Virus record (IMG/VR): IMGVR_UViG_3300005841_000060
Location: 1 to 35,891 of that record
Reading direction: 5' to 3' (one strand)
Source of the DNA: a virus
DNA: 35,891 nt
The position numbers and the translations under genes were made by a program. The notes under the pieces are model-generated. The model was not told the DNA's origin. It saw only the letters and a list, made by a program, of their open reading frames with translations, and ran no database searches. Shown here piece by piece: positions 1 to 6,646 of the stretch (positions are counted from its first letter, which is position 1; every line of letters starts with the position of its first letter).

Positions 1-69
1 ACTTACTGCCCATTTTGCGGAAAACCATACGAGGAAACAAATGACACTGGAAAACCCGAAGCGACTTGA
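1..69 (+). CDS. C-terminal end of a zinc-ribbon protein (partial)
   Basis: The window opens inside a reading frame that runs from base 1 to a TGA at 67-69. The visible 22 residues begin TYCPFCGKPYEE, a CxxC knuckle typical of the last zinc ribbon of a small metal-binding protein. The start and most of the gene lie outside the window, so no function can be given. It overlaps the next gene by 29 bases in another frame, in keeping with tight packing here. It could also be a short stand-alone zinc-ribbon peptide. Confidence 0.5.
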   Translation, partial: TYCPFCGKPYEETNDTGKPEAT

Positions 70-379
70 TTTTTCTTTTAACTGGAATAACAAACTCGAC
101 TGTTCCTGCTTCACTACGATACGGCGACATAACCCGGAAAAATATAAACCGGATGTGGTTTTTGAAATCTTCCTGAAAGAGCAAATGAAGGGAAGGGGAT
201 ACGTTGTCCGGGTGAAAACATTTCGCCTTGAACTGCTGGATGATTTCGAGGCGTTCCTCGATACGGGGTACTCCTCGGAGGAAACCTTGGGGATCATCCA
301 TAAAATGTATCCGGACGCTACGCTCGAAACTCTTTTTGATCTGGTTTTAATTAAGAGGCTGAAAGAATGGAAACCGTAA
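41..379 (+). CDS. Small ASCH/PUA-like phage protein
   Basis: A 112-residue soluble protein. The start ATG at 41 follows GAGGAAAC, a fair ribosome-binding site. The N-terminal half has the pattern CFTTIRRHNPEKYKPDVVFEI followed by alternating beta strands and a segment DDFEAFLDTGYSSEE. This resembles small phage proteins with an ASCH/PUA-like fold, in which an Arg/Lys-rich strand precedes a 'K.GDv.ei' strand and which are thought to bind RNA or modified nucleotides. I see no catalytic motif. It heads a unit with a membrane peptide and an SNF2 helicase. The fold call is a pattern impression; an unrelated hypothetical protein is possible. Confidence 0.6.
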   Translation: MTLENPKRLDFSFNWNNKLDCSCFTTIRRHNPEKYKPDVVFEIFLKEQMKGRGYVVRVKTFRLELLDDFEAFLDTGYSSEETLGIIHKMYPDATLETLFDLVLIKRLKEWKP

Positions 380-519
380 AGCCCTTTTATCTCCAGGGTA
401 CGGACGGCCCAATGACACCGGAGACGATTACGGCGCTCAAGGCCGTGGCCTGGGTAGACTGTTTCCTGATCCTGGCCATCGTTTTTATTTTCGTTTTCAA
501 GAGGGAGCTTTTTAAATGA
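367..519 (+). CDS. 50-residue single-pass membrane peptide
   Basis: A short frame starts at ATG 367, 13 bases before the upstream stop, and ends TGA 517-519, overlapping the ATG of the helicase gene at 516. After a polar N-terminus of about 25 residues there is one hydrophobic segment, about residues 27-45 (VAWVDCFLILAIVFIFVF), then KRELFK, giving a likely N-out/C-in single-pass peptide. The overlaps on both sides and the membrane segment argue that it is real. Its role is unknown; holin-like or superinfection-related membrane peptides are possible. Confidence 0.6.
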   Translation: METVKPFYLQGTDGPMTPETITALKAVAWVDCFLILAIVFIFVFKRELFK

Positions 520-2168
520 ATCAGATTTACTTGGATCAAGACCAAATGATTTTCAAGTTTCGCTACGATCCGCAAATCGTAGAGGATATAAAAATCTCGA
601 TCCGTGGGCGAAGGTGGGATCCGGCTTTGAAAGTTTGGACGGCGCCGGCCGCAAAGGTCGACGACAAAATCCTTGAGCGTTTCCGGAAAGCCTATGGGTT
701 CATGGTGGATAAGAAAATCGGGCTCCCACCCGCTGTCCTGCCCAAAGTACCTCCGCAAATTAAAACCGATTATAAGCTACCGCCCGGAGTGGTGAAGGGG
801 ACTCTACGCGAATACCAGCTCGCCGGAGTCGAGTACGCCCTCAACCATCCCAAGTGCTTGATCGCTGACGAAATGGGAACGGGAAAGACCCTGCAAAGTC
901 TCGCGGCCGTAACCGCCTCCGATTCTTTTCCGGCCCTGGTGATCTGTCCGGCGAGCCTCAAATACAACTGGCAACGAGAAATAAATAAATGGATCGAAGG
1001 AAAATCGGTTCGGATTCTTTCGTCGGGTGACTCAATATGGGAGCTGGTTCCGTTTGATTTTCACGTCGTGAACTACGACATCCTGGGAAAAATAAACTTT
1101 GCGAACATTCAATTTAAATCGGTGATCTGTGACGAAAGCCATTATTTGAAATCAGCTTCCACCCTCCGAAGTGACAACGTTCAAAAGATTTTGAAGGGGG
1201 TCGAGCGGGCGATTTTCCTTTCGGGAACTCCGATCCTGAATCGTCCTTCGGAGCTGGTGAACCAATTAAAACTTCTCGGAGTGCTGGACAAGTTCGGCGG
1301 CTACTGGAAGTTCGTTCGGAGGTATTGCCGGGCCTACCATTCGAACTACGGGATCAACACGGACGGGGCCGCAAACCTGGACGAGCTATCCATCCGTCTC
1401 AAAACCATCGTAATGATCCGAAGAGAAAAATCCGAAGTGGTGAAAGAACTCCCCGAGAAAATCCGAAGCGACATCGAAGTCGAGATCGACAATATGAGGG
1501 AGTATAAATCGGCAGAGGACGACATTGTCGAGTTCATCCGAAGAGAGAAAGGCGACGCCGCCAGCGCCCGGGCCGCGGCCGCTGAAACACTTGTCCGGAT
1601 TGAAAAACTCAAACAGCTTTCGACAAAGGGAAAGATGAAAGCGGCCGTGACCTGGCTCGAAGATTTTATCGAGACTGGGAAAAAGATCGTGGTCTTCGTG
1701 ACGCATACCGACGCCGCCCGGGAGCTTGCGGCCAAGTTCAACTGGCCGAAAATCATCGGAGAGACGCCGGCCGAAGAAAGACAACGCGCCGTCGATCGCT
1801 TCCAGGATGATCCGGATTTAAAAGGGATCGTTCTCAATATCAAGGCCGGAGGCGTGGGGCTAACCCTTACGGCCGCAAGTGACACGCTCTTCCTCGAGCT
1901 GGGATGGAGCGCCGGAGAAATGGATCAAGCGGAGGATCGAACGCACCGCATCGGTCAAATTAACAGTGTGACGTGCCATTATTTTTTAGGGAAAGGAACC
2001 ATCGACGAAACGATCTACGCCTTGATTGAAAGCAAGCGTGGGGTTTATCGTGAGGCGATGGGAGAGAAAATCACGGTCAAGACTTCGAAAAGTATCTTTT
2101 CGGACTTGGTTCGTGGAATGGGGGGAAAGGATGATTTTGACGGACTGGACGAAGTCGATTACAATTAA
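516..2168 (+). CDS. SNF2-family DNA helicase/translocase with HARP-like N-terminus
   Basis: A 550-residue superfamily 2 ATPase. Residues 1-65 (WDPALKVWTAP and flanks) resemble the HARP domain of SMARCAL1-type annealing helicases. The helicase core follows: Walker A DEMGTGKT at 118-125, Walker B DESH at 206-209, motif III FLSGTPI near 234-240, and motif VI EDRTHRIGQ near 477-485 with the arginine fingers. SNF2 proteins translocate on double-stranded DNA without classical strand unwinding. Phage members are linked to replication, recombination or fork remodelling. The gene ends shortly before a strong terminator, so it closes its transcription unit. The family is certain; the exact role in infection is inferred. 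Confidence 0.93.
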   Translation: MNQIYLDQDQMIFKFRYDPQIVEDIKISIRGRRWDPALKVWTAPAAKVDDKILERFRKAYGFMVDKKIGLPPAVLPKVPPQIKTDYKLPPGVVKGTLREYQLAGVEYALNHPKCLIADEMGTGKTLQSLAAVTASDSFPALVICPASLKYNWQREINKWIEGKSVRILSSGDSIWELVPFDFHVVNYDILGKINFANIQFKSVICDESHYLKSASTLRSDNVQKILKGVERAIFLSGTPILNRPSELVNQLKLLGVLDKFGGYWKFVRRYCRAYHSNYGINTDGAANLDELSIRLKTIVMIRREKSEVVKELPEKIRSDIEVEIDNMREYKSAEDDIVEFIRREKGDAASARAAAAETLVRIEKLKQLSTKGKMKAAVTWLEDFIETGKKIVVFVTHTDAARELAAKFNWPKIIGETPAEERQRAVDRFQDDPDLKGIVLNIKAGGVGLTLTAASDTLFLELGWSAGEMDQAEDRTHRIGQINSVTCHYFLGKGTIDETIYALIESKRGVYREAMGEKITVKTSKSIFSDLVRGMGGKDDFDGLDEVDYN

Positions 2169-2197
2169 AATCGGTTGTCACTTTTTTCCTCCTTGAT

Positions 2198-2231
2198 GCC
2201 CTGGGACTGATCCTCCCAGGGCGTTTTTTTT
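2198..2231 (+). terminator. Rho-independent terminator after the SNF2 gene
   Basis: A perfect 9-bp stem, GCCCTGGGA (2198-2206) and TCCCAGGGC (2214-2222), encloses a 7-base loop and is followed by G then eight T at 2224-2231. This is a textbook intrinsic terminator. It separates the helicase unit from the replication block that starts at 2252. Confidence 0.92.
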
Positions 2232-2251
2232 AAATAAGAGAGAGGGAAAAA

Positions 2252-3256
2252 ATGACGAGAATCAACAAAGAGATCACGCGGGAAGCCTTCCTTCCCAACA
2301 CAACCCAAGTACCAAACGTCATTCTTGACTGGATGATGGCAGAGCTTTCCGGAGCTGAATTCAAAGTCCTGATGTTTTTTGTCAGGCAACGATACGGATT
2401 TAATTTCTTCACGGGAAGTTTTCAATACTCGATCGGTGAGATCATGGAGGGAGTCACGAGACAGTTCGTGAACGAATCCGGAGAGAAGGAAATCAAAAAG
2501 GTATGCGCTGGAACGGGTCTTAAAAAGGACGCCGTGCTGGGCGCCCTGGAGTCCTTGGCGGGCGACGGAGCAATCAAAATTGTCGCCAGAGGGAACCGAA
2601 AACAGGTGAACACCTACCAGCTTGGGATGTTCGACCTAGTCGGAAAAAACGACAAGGGCTTGTCGGAAAAACCGCATAGCCCTAGTCGGAAAAATCGACA
2701 AGAGCTTGTCGGAAAAAACGACAACCCCTTGTCGGAAAAACCGACACTCTTAGGAAACCAAGGGGAAACCAATAGAAACCAAGAGGAAATAGGATGCGCC
2801 CAGGAGAGCGCACACCCGACTTCCCCTGAACCGCCTTTCGAGGATCAGGCCAGCTTTCCAGGCTTCGAAGAGAGAGAAGCGCCCCCCCCTGTTTCGGACA
2901 GCCCCCCCCCGAACAAAAAGACGCCGGGCCAGCAAGTGGTTTCTTTTTACTGGGATCGTCACGTTTCCGAAACGACCCGAAAGCCATTGATAGATTTCTC
3001 GGCCGAAGTCAGAATAGCCGAGCGCGTGATGAAAAAATACTCGCTGTCGGCTGAGGACTTGTTTTCAATGCTCGATCTTTTTTTCAAGGACGCCTATCAA
3101 GCCAAGCGGGGTTATAAGCTAAACTATTTTTATTCCTCGCTGAACGAATATAATTTGAAACGGGAAGGCGTTAGCTACGCCGCGACCTCCGGAAAAGATA
3201 TTGCTCGGCGCGTGGCTGAGAAGCGGCGCCAGGCTCGGGAAACTCAAAATGGATAA
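2252..3256 (+). CDS. Replication initiator (phage O-like winged helix)
   Basis: A 334-residue protein; start ATG 2252 follows GAGAGAGGGAAAAA. Residues 1-120 (NTTQVPNVILDWMMAELSGAEFKVLMFFVRQRYGF and onward) match the winged-helix DNA-binding domain of lambda O-like/RepA-like initiators. Residues about 130-167 are encoded by five 23-bp DNA repeats (see the iteron entry), as lambda O carries ori inside its gene. A Pro/Glu-rich linker (about 180-225) follows, with C8 and C9 tracts. A helical C-terminal domain (about 228-334) probably contacts the helicase or its loader. The stop overlaps the next start. The expected job is to bind the iterons and load the replisome. No DnaB-type helicase is in view, so a host or distant helicase is presumably recruited. 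Confidence 0.8.
   Translation: MTRINKEITREAFLPNTTQVPNVILDWMMAELSGAEFKVLMFFVRQRYGFNFFTGSFQYSIGEIMEGVTRQFVNESGEKEIKKVCAGTGLKKDAVLGALESLAGDGAIKIVARGNRKQVNTYQLGMFDLVGKNDKGLSEKPHSPSRKNRQELVGKNDNPLSEKPTLLGNQGETNRNQEEIGCAQESAHPTSPEPPFEDQASFPGFEEREAPPPVSDSPPPNKKTPGQQVVSFYWDRHVSETTRKPLIDFSAEVRIAERVMKKYSLSAEDLFSMLDLFFKDAYQAKRGYKLNYFYSSLNEYNLKREGVSYAATSGKDIARRVAEKRRQARETQNG
2639..2753 (+). repeat. Five tandem 23-bp iterons, probable replication origin
   Basis: Units start at 2639, 2662, 2685, 2708 and 2731. Each begins GTCGGAAAAA, and four of five contain the interrupted palindrome GTCG-N7-CGAC around an A-tract (GTCGGAAAAAACGAC in units 1 and 4). Unit 2 has a degenerate right arm. Because 23 is not a multiple of 3, the same DNA is read in three frames in turn (GKND, SEKP, RKNR, GKND, SEKP). 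Selection therefore appears to act on the DNA and not on the protein. Iterons within an initiator gene are the hallmark of lambdoid-type origins. Confidence 0.85.
2754..2782 (+). repeat. Three purine-rich GAAACCAA repeats beside the iterons
   Basis: GAAACCAA occurs at 2754-2761, 2765-2772 and 2775-2782, spaced 11 and 10 bases apart, close to one helical turn. The stretch lies directly downstream of the last iteron in a purine-rich strand, the place where lambda-type origins have their unwinding region. A second protein site or a bend or unwinding element is plausible. Confidence 0.5.
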
Positions 3257-3644
3257 AGACGAACTCATTTCTGAATCTGTCCGGAGACTCTTCGCCTCCC
3301 GTGACAAAGTGCCTTCGGAAGAGGTGCTAGAAGTTTTTTGCGAAGAGCTGGACGGGTACGACCCGCGCGACATCGTGAAGGCGATCAAGAGGGCCATCCG
3401 TTCGGGTGGGCCTTTCATTGCCGATGTCGAAAAAATAATTGATTTTATCGAAGAGGAAAGGGGCCGGCCCAGGACACCCCAGGAGGTCTTTCAAGAAAAG
3501 AAAATGTTTTTGGCGAGAATGGCTATCGAGAATGGAGTCGAGATTCAAGGACTCGAATCCGAAATAAAAAAACTTAAAGGGGAAAACAATGTCAGGAAAC
3601 TTACTCAATCAGACGCTGGGCAAAATACTTCCAAAGGGGAATGA
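3249..3644 (+). CDS. Possible helicase loader (G39P-like)
   Basis: A 131-residue protein. ATG 3249 overlaps the initiator stop (3254-3256) and is preferred to an upstream in-frame ATG at 3201 that would overlap by 56 bases. Residues 15-65 (SEEVLEVFCEELDGYDPRDI.., IRSGGPFIADVEKIIDFI) form a helical block in which 'phe-ile-ala-asp-val-glu-lys-ile' resembles the 'PP.i.ei' signature of SPP1 G39P-like loaders. The C-terminal 50 residues are charged and helical. Position right after the initiator supports a role in helicase loading. The match is weak, and a generic replication accessory protein is possible. Confidence 0.65.
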   Translation: MDKDELISESVRRLFASRDKVPSEEVLEVFCEELDGYDPRDIVKAIKRAIRSGGPFIADVEKIIDFIEEERGRPRTPQEVFQEKKMFLARMAIENGVEIQGLESEIKKLKGENNVRKLTQSDAGQNTSKGE

Positions 3645-4065
3645 AGGCGAGGACGCAATGGCGATCCTCGGACGAATTATTAAGGAACGATTTAAGCCGG
3701 CCGGGGTGAACTGCGATCGTTGCGGTTCGGAACATTTCCTCTGGATCGGTGAAGACAAAGAAGAATACGACAATGAAACCAATCGCCACATCCAATATGT
3801 GAAAGGGAAGCCGGTTAAATGCCTGGTCTGCTCCTCCAGAATGACCGATCTCCTTTGCGAATACGATCGGCTGATGATGCTCGACCGGATCGCCCGCCGA
3901 CCGCAGGGGAAAAAAGAACTGGAGGAGAATTATAAATACGTCATTGAGAAAGCCAAAACCCAGTACGACAAGCACCGGAAGTTTTTCGACGGGCTCCTGG
4001 AGAAATACAAGTTCAGCCTGAGTGATTTTTATCGAAGCATGGAGCAACGCGAACGCGCGTATTGA
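3589..4065 (+). CDS. Zinc-ribbon protein in the replication block
   Basis: A 158-residue protein starting at ATG 3589 after AAAGGGGAAAACA, overlapping the previous gene by 56 bases. Residues 42-45 (CDRC) and 78-81 (CLVC) form two CxxC knuckles of a zinc ribbon separated by a 30-residue beta-rich insert. The C-terminal half is a long charged helix. No enzymatic motif is visible. Zinc ribbons of this kind occur in primase and DNA- or RNA-binding accessory proteins. Neighbours suggest replication, but I cannot name the function. Confidence 0.7.
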   Translation: MSGNLLNQTLGKILPKGNEGEDAMAILGRIIKERFKPAGVNCDRCGSEHFLWIGEDKEEYDNETNRHIQYVKGKPVKCLVCSSRMTDLLCEYDRLMMLDRIARRPQGKKELEENYKYVIEKAKTQYDKHRKFFDGLLEKYKFSLSDFYRSMEQRERAY

Positions 4066-4089
4066 CAGTACAGGAAATTGTAGTAAAAT
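4062..4089 (+). promoter_or_regulatory. Sigma70-like promoter before the resolvase gene
   Basis: A perfect -35 TTGACA (4062-4067), a 16-bp spacer and -10 TAAAAT (4084-4089). It begins at the stop codon of the preceding gene. The -10 ends only 7 bases before the ATG at 4097, so a transcript from it would have almost no leader. The GGG of the ribosome-binding site (AAAGGGA, 4090-4096) would be used only by read-through mRNA. Confidence 0.65.
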
Positions 4090-4096
4090 AAAGGGA

Positions 4097-4600
4097 ATGA
4101 ATCTTTATCTCGGGATCGACAACGGTGTGACCGGGAGCTACGCGCTCTTGGATGAAAAGGGTATCGTCCTCTTCCACGGAAAGATGCCAACCAAATCCGA
4201 GCTGAGTTACACCAAGGCCAAGCAAAATATCACCCGGCTCGATTATCCGAAATGGTTAATTTTGCTTCATCGTTTCGAGAATGAAACGGAGGCGGGTTCT
4301 AGGATCGTTGCGACGATTGAAAGGCCGATGGTGAATCCGATGCGCTTCAAAGCGAGTGTGTCGGCTGTTCGCTGTCTTGAGGCTGTTCTCATTGGCTTGG
4401 AATGTATCCGGGCCACGATCATTTATCTGGACTCGAAAGCCTGGCAACGCGATATGCTCCCGAAGGGGATCGAAAAAGACGAACTCAAGGTGGCGTCCTT
4501 CCAGGTTGCCAGCCGGCTTTTTCCGAAACAGGAAACCATAACAAAAGATATTTCAGACTCAATTTTGATGGCCGAATGGTCTAGGAGAAAAAATCTATGA
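4097..4600 (+). CDS. RuvC-like Holliday junction resolvase (RNase H fold)
   Basis: A 167-residue protein. ATG 4097 is chosen over the upstream ATG 4022 because it has AAAGGGA before it and begins directly with the first beta strand (MNLYLGIDNG). Candidate metal ligands follow the RuvC order: D8 in LGIDNG, E75 in ATIERP, and D151/D154 in KDISDSILMAEW. Length fits phage RuvC-type resolvases. The enzyme should cut branched DNA during recombination or before packaging. It has its own promoter and overlaps the next gene as ATGA. Confidence 0.85.
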   Translation: MNLYLGIDNGVTGSYALLDEKGIVLFHGKMPTKSELSYTKAKQNITRLDYPKWLILLHRFENETEAGSRIVATIERPMVNPMRFKASVSAVRCLEAVLIGLECIRATIIYLDSKAWQRDMLPKGIEKDELKVASFQVASRLFPKQETITKDISDSILMAEWSRRKNL

Positions 4601-4950
4601 ACGACAAAGAGCGCTTAGAAGTTGCCGGCAAACTTGTCCAGAAATCCCATCTCTTGAAGGATCAAAAGAAATCTATTTCGGAGGACATCAAGGGAACCGA
4701 AACTCAAATGGAGACGGCAATAATCGATCAGGACGAAAATGTCGACCTGCGAAAGCTCCTGTCGAAAGCCAAAAAGAAAATGGGGGAGCGTTCCGAATTG
4801 AGTAAGGAACTCATCCTTGTGAATCAGGCGCTTGAACAGGTGATCCTTGGGAAAGGCGACTTCGATAAAAGCCAGATCGACTTCTCCGATCTTGAGGACG
4901 AGATCGAAGACATGGACGAAGAGGACGAAGTCCTGAATGCAAAGGCGTAA
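4597..4950 (+). CDS. Coiled-coil acidic protein of unknown function
   Basis: A 117-residue protein coupled to the resolvase by an ATGA overlap. It is almost entirely helical, with heptad-like spacing of Leu/Val through residues 5-90, and ends in an acidic tail (DLEDEIEDMDEEDEV). No Cys or His cluster and no enzymatic motif are visible. Such small acidic coiled-coil proteins are common in phage replication blocks, but no function can be assigned. It overlaps the next gene by 14 bases. Confidence 0.75.
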   Translation: MNDKERLEVAGKLVQKSHLLKDQKKSISEDIKGTETQMETAIIDQDENVDLRKLLSKAKKKMGERSELSKELILVNQALEQVILGKGDFDKSQIDFSDLEDEIEDMDEEDEVLNAKA

Positions 4951-5305
4951 ACCGGGAATCCCAAACCGTGAAGTCAAACTAGAATACCTTCTCAGAAAAC
5001 AAAAAGGACTCTGCGCTATAAATCTCCGGCAAGGTATTTATTTCAAGCTTTCTAACTCGACCAAGATTGATCTTCACCACGCCCGGATGCACAATACAGA
5101 CGTGAATAATTTCAAGTATCCGGACGTTGTCCATAGCCCTTTTGTTCTTGAGGCCGTGGATCACGACGCGCACATGAACCCGAGAGGAAAGGTTCGGACG
5201 TTCGGGGACTACCGGGCACACCGTCTCCAAGTTTTCCTTACGCGCCCGCACCACTCAAAGATTTTGGAATGGACTCGAAACCCCGTGGGGAATATGCTCG
5301 GATGA
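4937..5305 (+). CDS. HNH-like small endonuclease (degenerate)
   Basis: A 122-residue basic protein. Residues 18-82 follow the layout of HNH/Holliday-junction-like nucleases: LRKQKGLCAINL, then KIDLHHARMHN with the Asp-His-His that normally ends the first strand, then a helix PFVLEAVDHDAHMN with the terminal His. The second CxxC cysteine and a clear Asn of the canonical motif are not obvious, so metal binding may differ or activity may be lost. It is flanked by recombination genes. Alternative: an unrelated His-rich protein. Confidence 0.6.
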   Translation: MQRRKPGIPNREVKLEYLLRKQKGLCAINLRQGIYFKLSNSTKIDLHHARMHNTDVNNFKYPDVVHSPFVLEAVDHDAHMNPRGKVRTFGDYRAHRLQVFLTRPHHSKILEWTRNPVGNMLG

Positions 5306-6051
5306 AAAACTTCATGCCCGATCCGCTCTTCCAGCGGAGCCGCATACTTTACGCAATGCAGAACACTGAACGCAATAAGAAAAAACGAAAAGAGCATCGG
5401 TGCTTCCTTTTCATGGTCGTGTTCTTTTTCGTGCTGTTATTCGCGGGGAGCCTTTTCCCGATTACGAAAAAGGAACTTGGAAACGTTGTCTCGGACTCCG
5501 ACCTGGCCTACAAAGAAATGTCCGACGCCCAGGTCATGCGCTTCTTGAAACAATTTCCCAGGAACCGAATGACGGAGGCTCAAGCCTCCTTTATCAATTC
5601 GACTTGCCGAAAGGAAAATGTCGGGGTGATATGGGCCTTCTCGCGGGTTCAGAATGAGCAAGGGCTCGTAGTCAATTTTGAAAACTTCAAGTACGAGTGG
5701 AAGATCGAAAGACTTTTTTCCTACGGCCTGGATATTTACGACAAGACGACCGGGACTTATCCCTATGTGGGATTCTCGAATCAGGTCACGGCCGCGGTTC
5801 ACCGCATGAGAGAGTTCGCCGACGAATGGCGATCGGGGACGGCCGCTTACGTCGAGGGCTGGGGCGATGTCGTTTGCGCGAACGCCGCCACCTATTCCCT
5901 CCACCGCTACAACTGCGTGTGGGGTGCGGCAAGTAACTGGGGAGTTTATAATATCGGCAATGAGCTTTTCGTCATTATCCTCCGTGATTTTCAAAAACGC
6001 TGGCTTTCAATCACGGAAGCAAAATCAAGACTTCTAGGAGGTTTTTCATGA
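5302..6051 (+). CDS. Membrane-anchored lysozyme/glucosaminidase-like protein
   Basis: A 249-residue protein. The ATG at 5302 overlaps the previous stop by 4 bases (ATGA) and is preferred to ATG 5269. A Lys/Arg-rich stretch (24-33) precedes one transmembrane segment (about 34-54), placing residues 55-249 outside the cytoplasmic membrane. The outer domain has the lysozyme-superfamily look: helix VGVIWAFSRVQNEQGLV with a candidate catalytic Glu, then YPYVGFSNQVTAAVHRMREF. This recalls glucosaminidase or transglycosylase domains. A lytic role (signal-anchor endolysin) is plausible but unproven; a virion or host-wall modifying enzyme is the alternative. Confidence 0.65.
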   Translation: MKNFMPDPLFQRSRILYAMQNTERNKKKRKEHRCFLFMVVFFFVLLFAGSLFPITKKELGNVVSDSDLAYKEMSDAQVMRFLKQFPRNRMTEAQASFINSTCRKENVGVIWAFSRVQNEQGLVVNFENFKYEWKIERLFSYGLDIYDKTTGTYPYVGFSNQVTAAVHRMREFADEWRSGTAAYVEGWGDVVCANAATYSLHRYNCVWGAASNWGVYNIGNELFVIILRDFQKRWLSITEAKSRLLGGFS

Positions 6052-6533
6052 AGTCATTTTTAATTGCTCTCGTCACTCTTTTCGCGGCTCTCTCCGCACA
6101 AGGCTTGACGAGATTCGCTGGGCCGCAAGGTTCGACGATTCAGATCGACCGCCCGGCTTACGCCTATGGTGCGATCAATCCGTCCAACTCCGAATGGAGC
6201 GGCGGGGCCGTATGGGTCAAGGCTGGGAACTACAAAGTTACTCACGTCTATTCCCCTTACGTCCAACATTCCAAAGGCTGGTCTTGGATCGAAGGATTCA
6301 AGAAAAACGCTGACGGCACCTGGTCGACCGATCAGGACTCAATCGGTTATCAGGGAATGGCTTCCCTGGCTGAACCCAACAAGCGGGAAACCGTTATCAC
6401 GGGCGCGGCGATCTTTCCGAACGAAAAAGTTACATTCACGGGCTTCTGGCCTCAGTGGGTGGGAATTGAAATCGACGGCAAGACCTACGAGTTCTTTTAC
6501 GGAAACGGAACCGCTGGAGCCAAGCTACAATAA
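6048..6533 (+). CDS. Secreted protein of unknown function
   Basis: A 161-residue protein. The ATG at 6048 follows a perfect AGGAGG (6036-6041) and overlaps the previous stop. It starts with a classical signal peptide (MKSFLIALVTLFAALSAQG), cut probably after residue 17-19. The mature part is rich in Trp, Tyr and Gly (SEWSGGAVWVK, GWSWIEGF, GFWPQWVGIEIDG) and looks like a beta sandwich. No catalytic motif is seen. It is paired with the membrane-anchored lysozyme-like protein and ends the operon before a terminator, so an envelope-related or periplasmic role is likely. Confidence 0.75.
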   Translation: MKSFLIALVTLFAALSAQGLTRFAGPQGSTIQIDRPAYAYGAINPSNSEWSGGAVWVKAGNYKVTHVYSPYVQHSKGWSWIEGFKKNADGTWSTDQDSIGYQGMASLAEPNKRETVITGAAIFPNEKVTFTGFWPQWVGIEIDGKTYEFFYGNGTAGAKLQ

Positions 6534-6564
6534 TCCCCGAACGAGAGAGAGTTCGAGAGTACAG

Positions 6565-6594
6565 AAAGGGGCGCATGAGCGCCCTTTTTTGTTT
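6565..6594 (+). terminator. Rho-independent terminator closing the replication block
   Basis: Stem GGGCGC (6569-6574) and GCGCCC (6579-6584) with an ATGA tetraloop, extended by A/T pairs, is followed by TTTTTTGTTTT. It is an intrinsic terminator 32 bases after the secreted-protein gene and just ahead of the promoter of the 7-deazaguanine operon. Confidence 0.9.
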
Positions 6595-6603
6595 TATGGG
6601 ATA

Positions 6604-6632
6604 TTGAAGTTTCCACAGAAATCTTGTAAAAT
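6604..6632 (+). promoter_or_regulatory. Promoter of the 7-deazaguanine modification operon
   Basis: -35 TTGAAG (6604-6609), a 17-bp spacer and -10 TAAAAT (6627-6632), placed between a terminator and queD. The -10 context GTAAAATAAAGG is shared with the promoter at 4062-4089. AAAGGAAA (6633-6640) precedes the ATG at 6647, so a transcript starting about 7 bases after the -10 would have a very short leader. Confidence 0.75.
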
Positions 6633-6646
6633 AAAGGAAATCAAAA

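Noticed and set aside
2639-2753. Reading of the 23-bp repeats as a CRISPR array or as a protein repeat
   Set aside because: The units are contiguous with no spacers, so this is not CRISPR. The period is not a multiple of three, so the repeat is not at the protein level.
4022-4096. Upstream ATG 4022 as start of the resolvase
   Set aside because: It would overlap the zinc-ribbon gene by 44 bases and add residues before the first beta strand. ATG 4097 has a ribosome site and fits the family.
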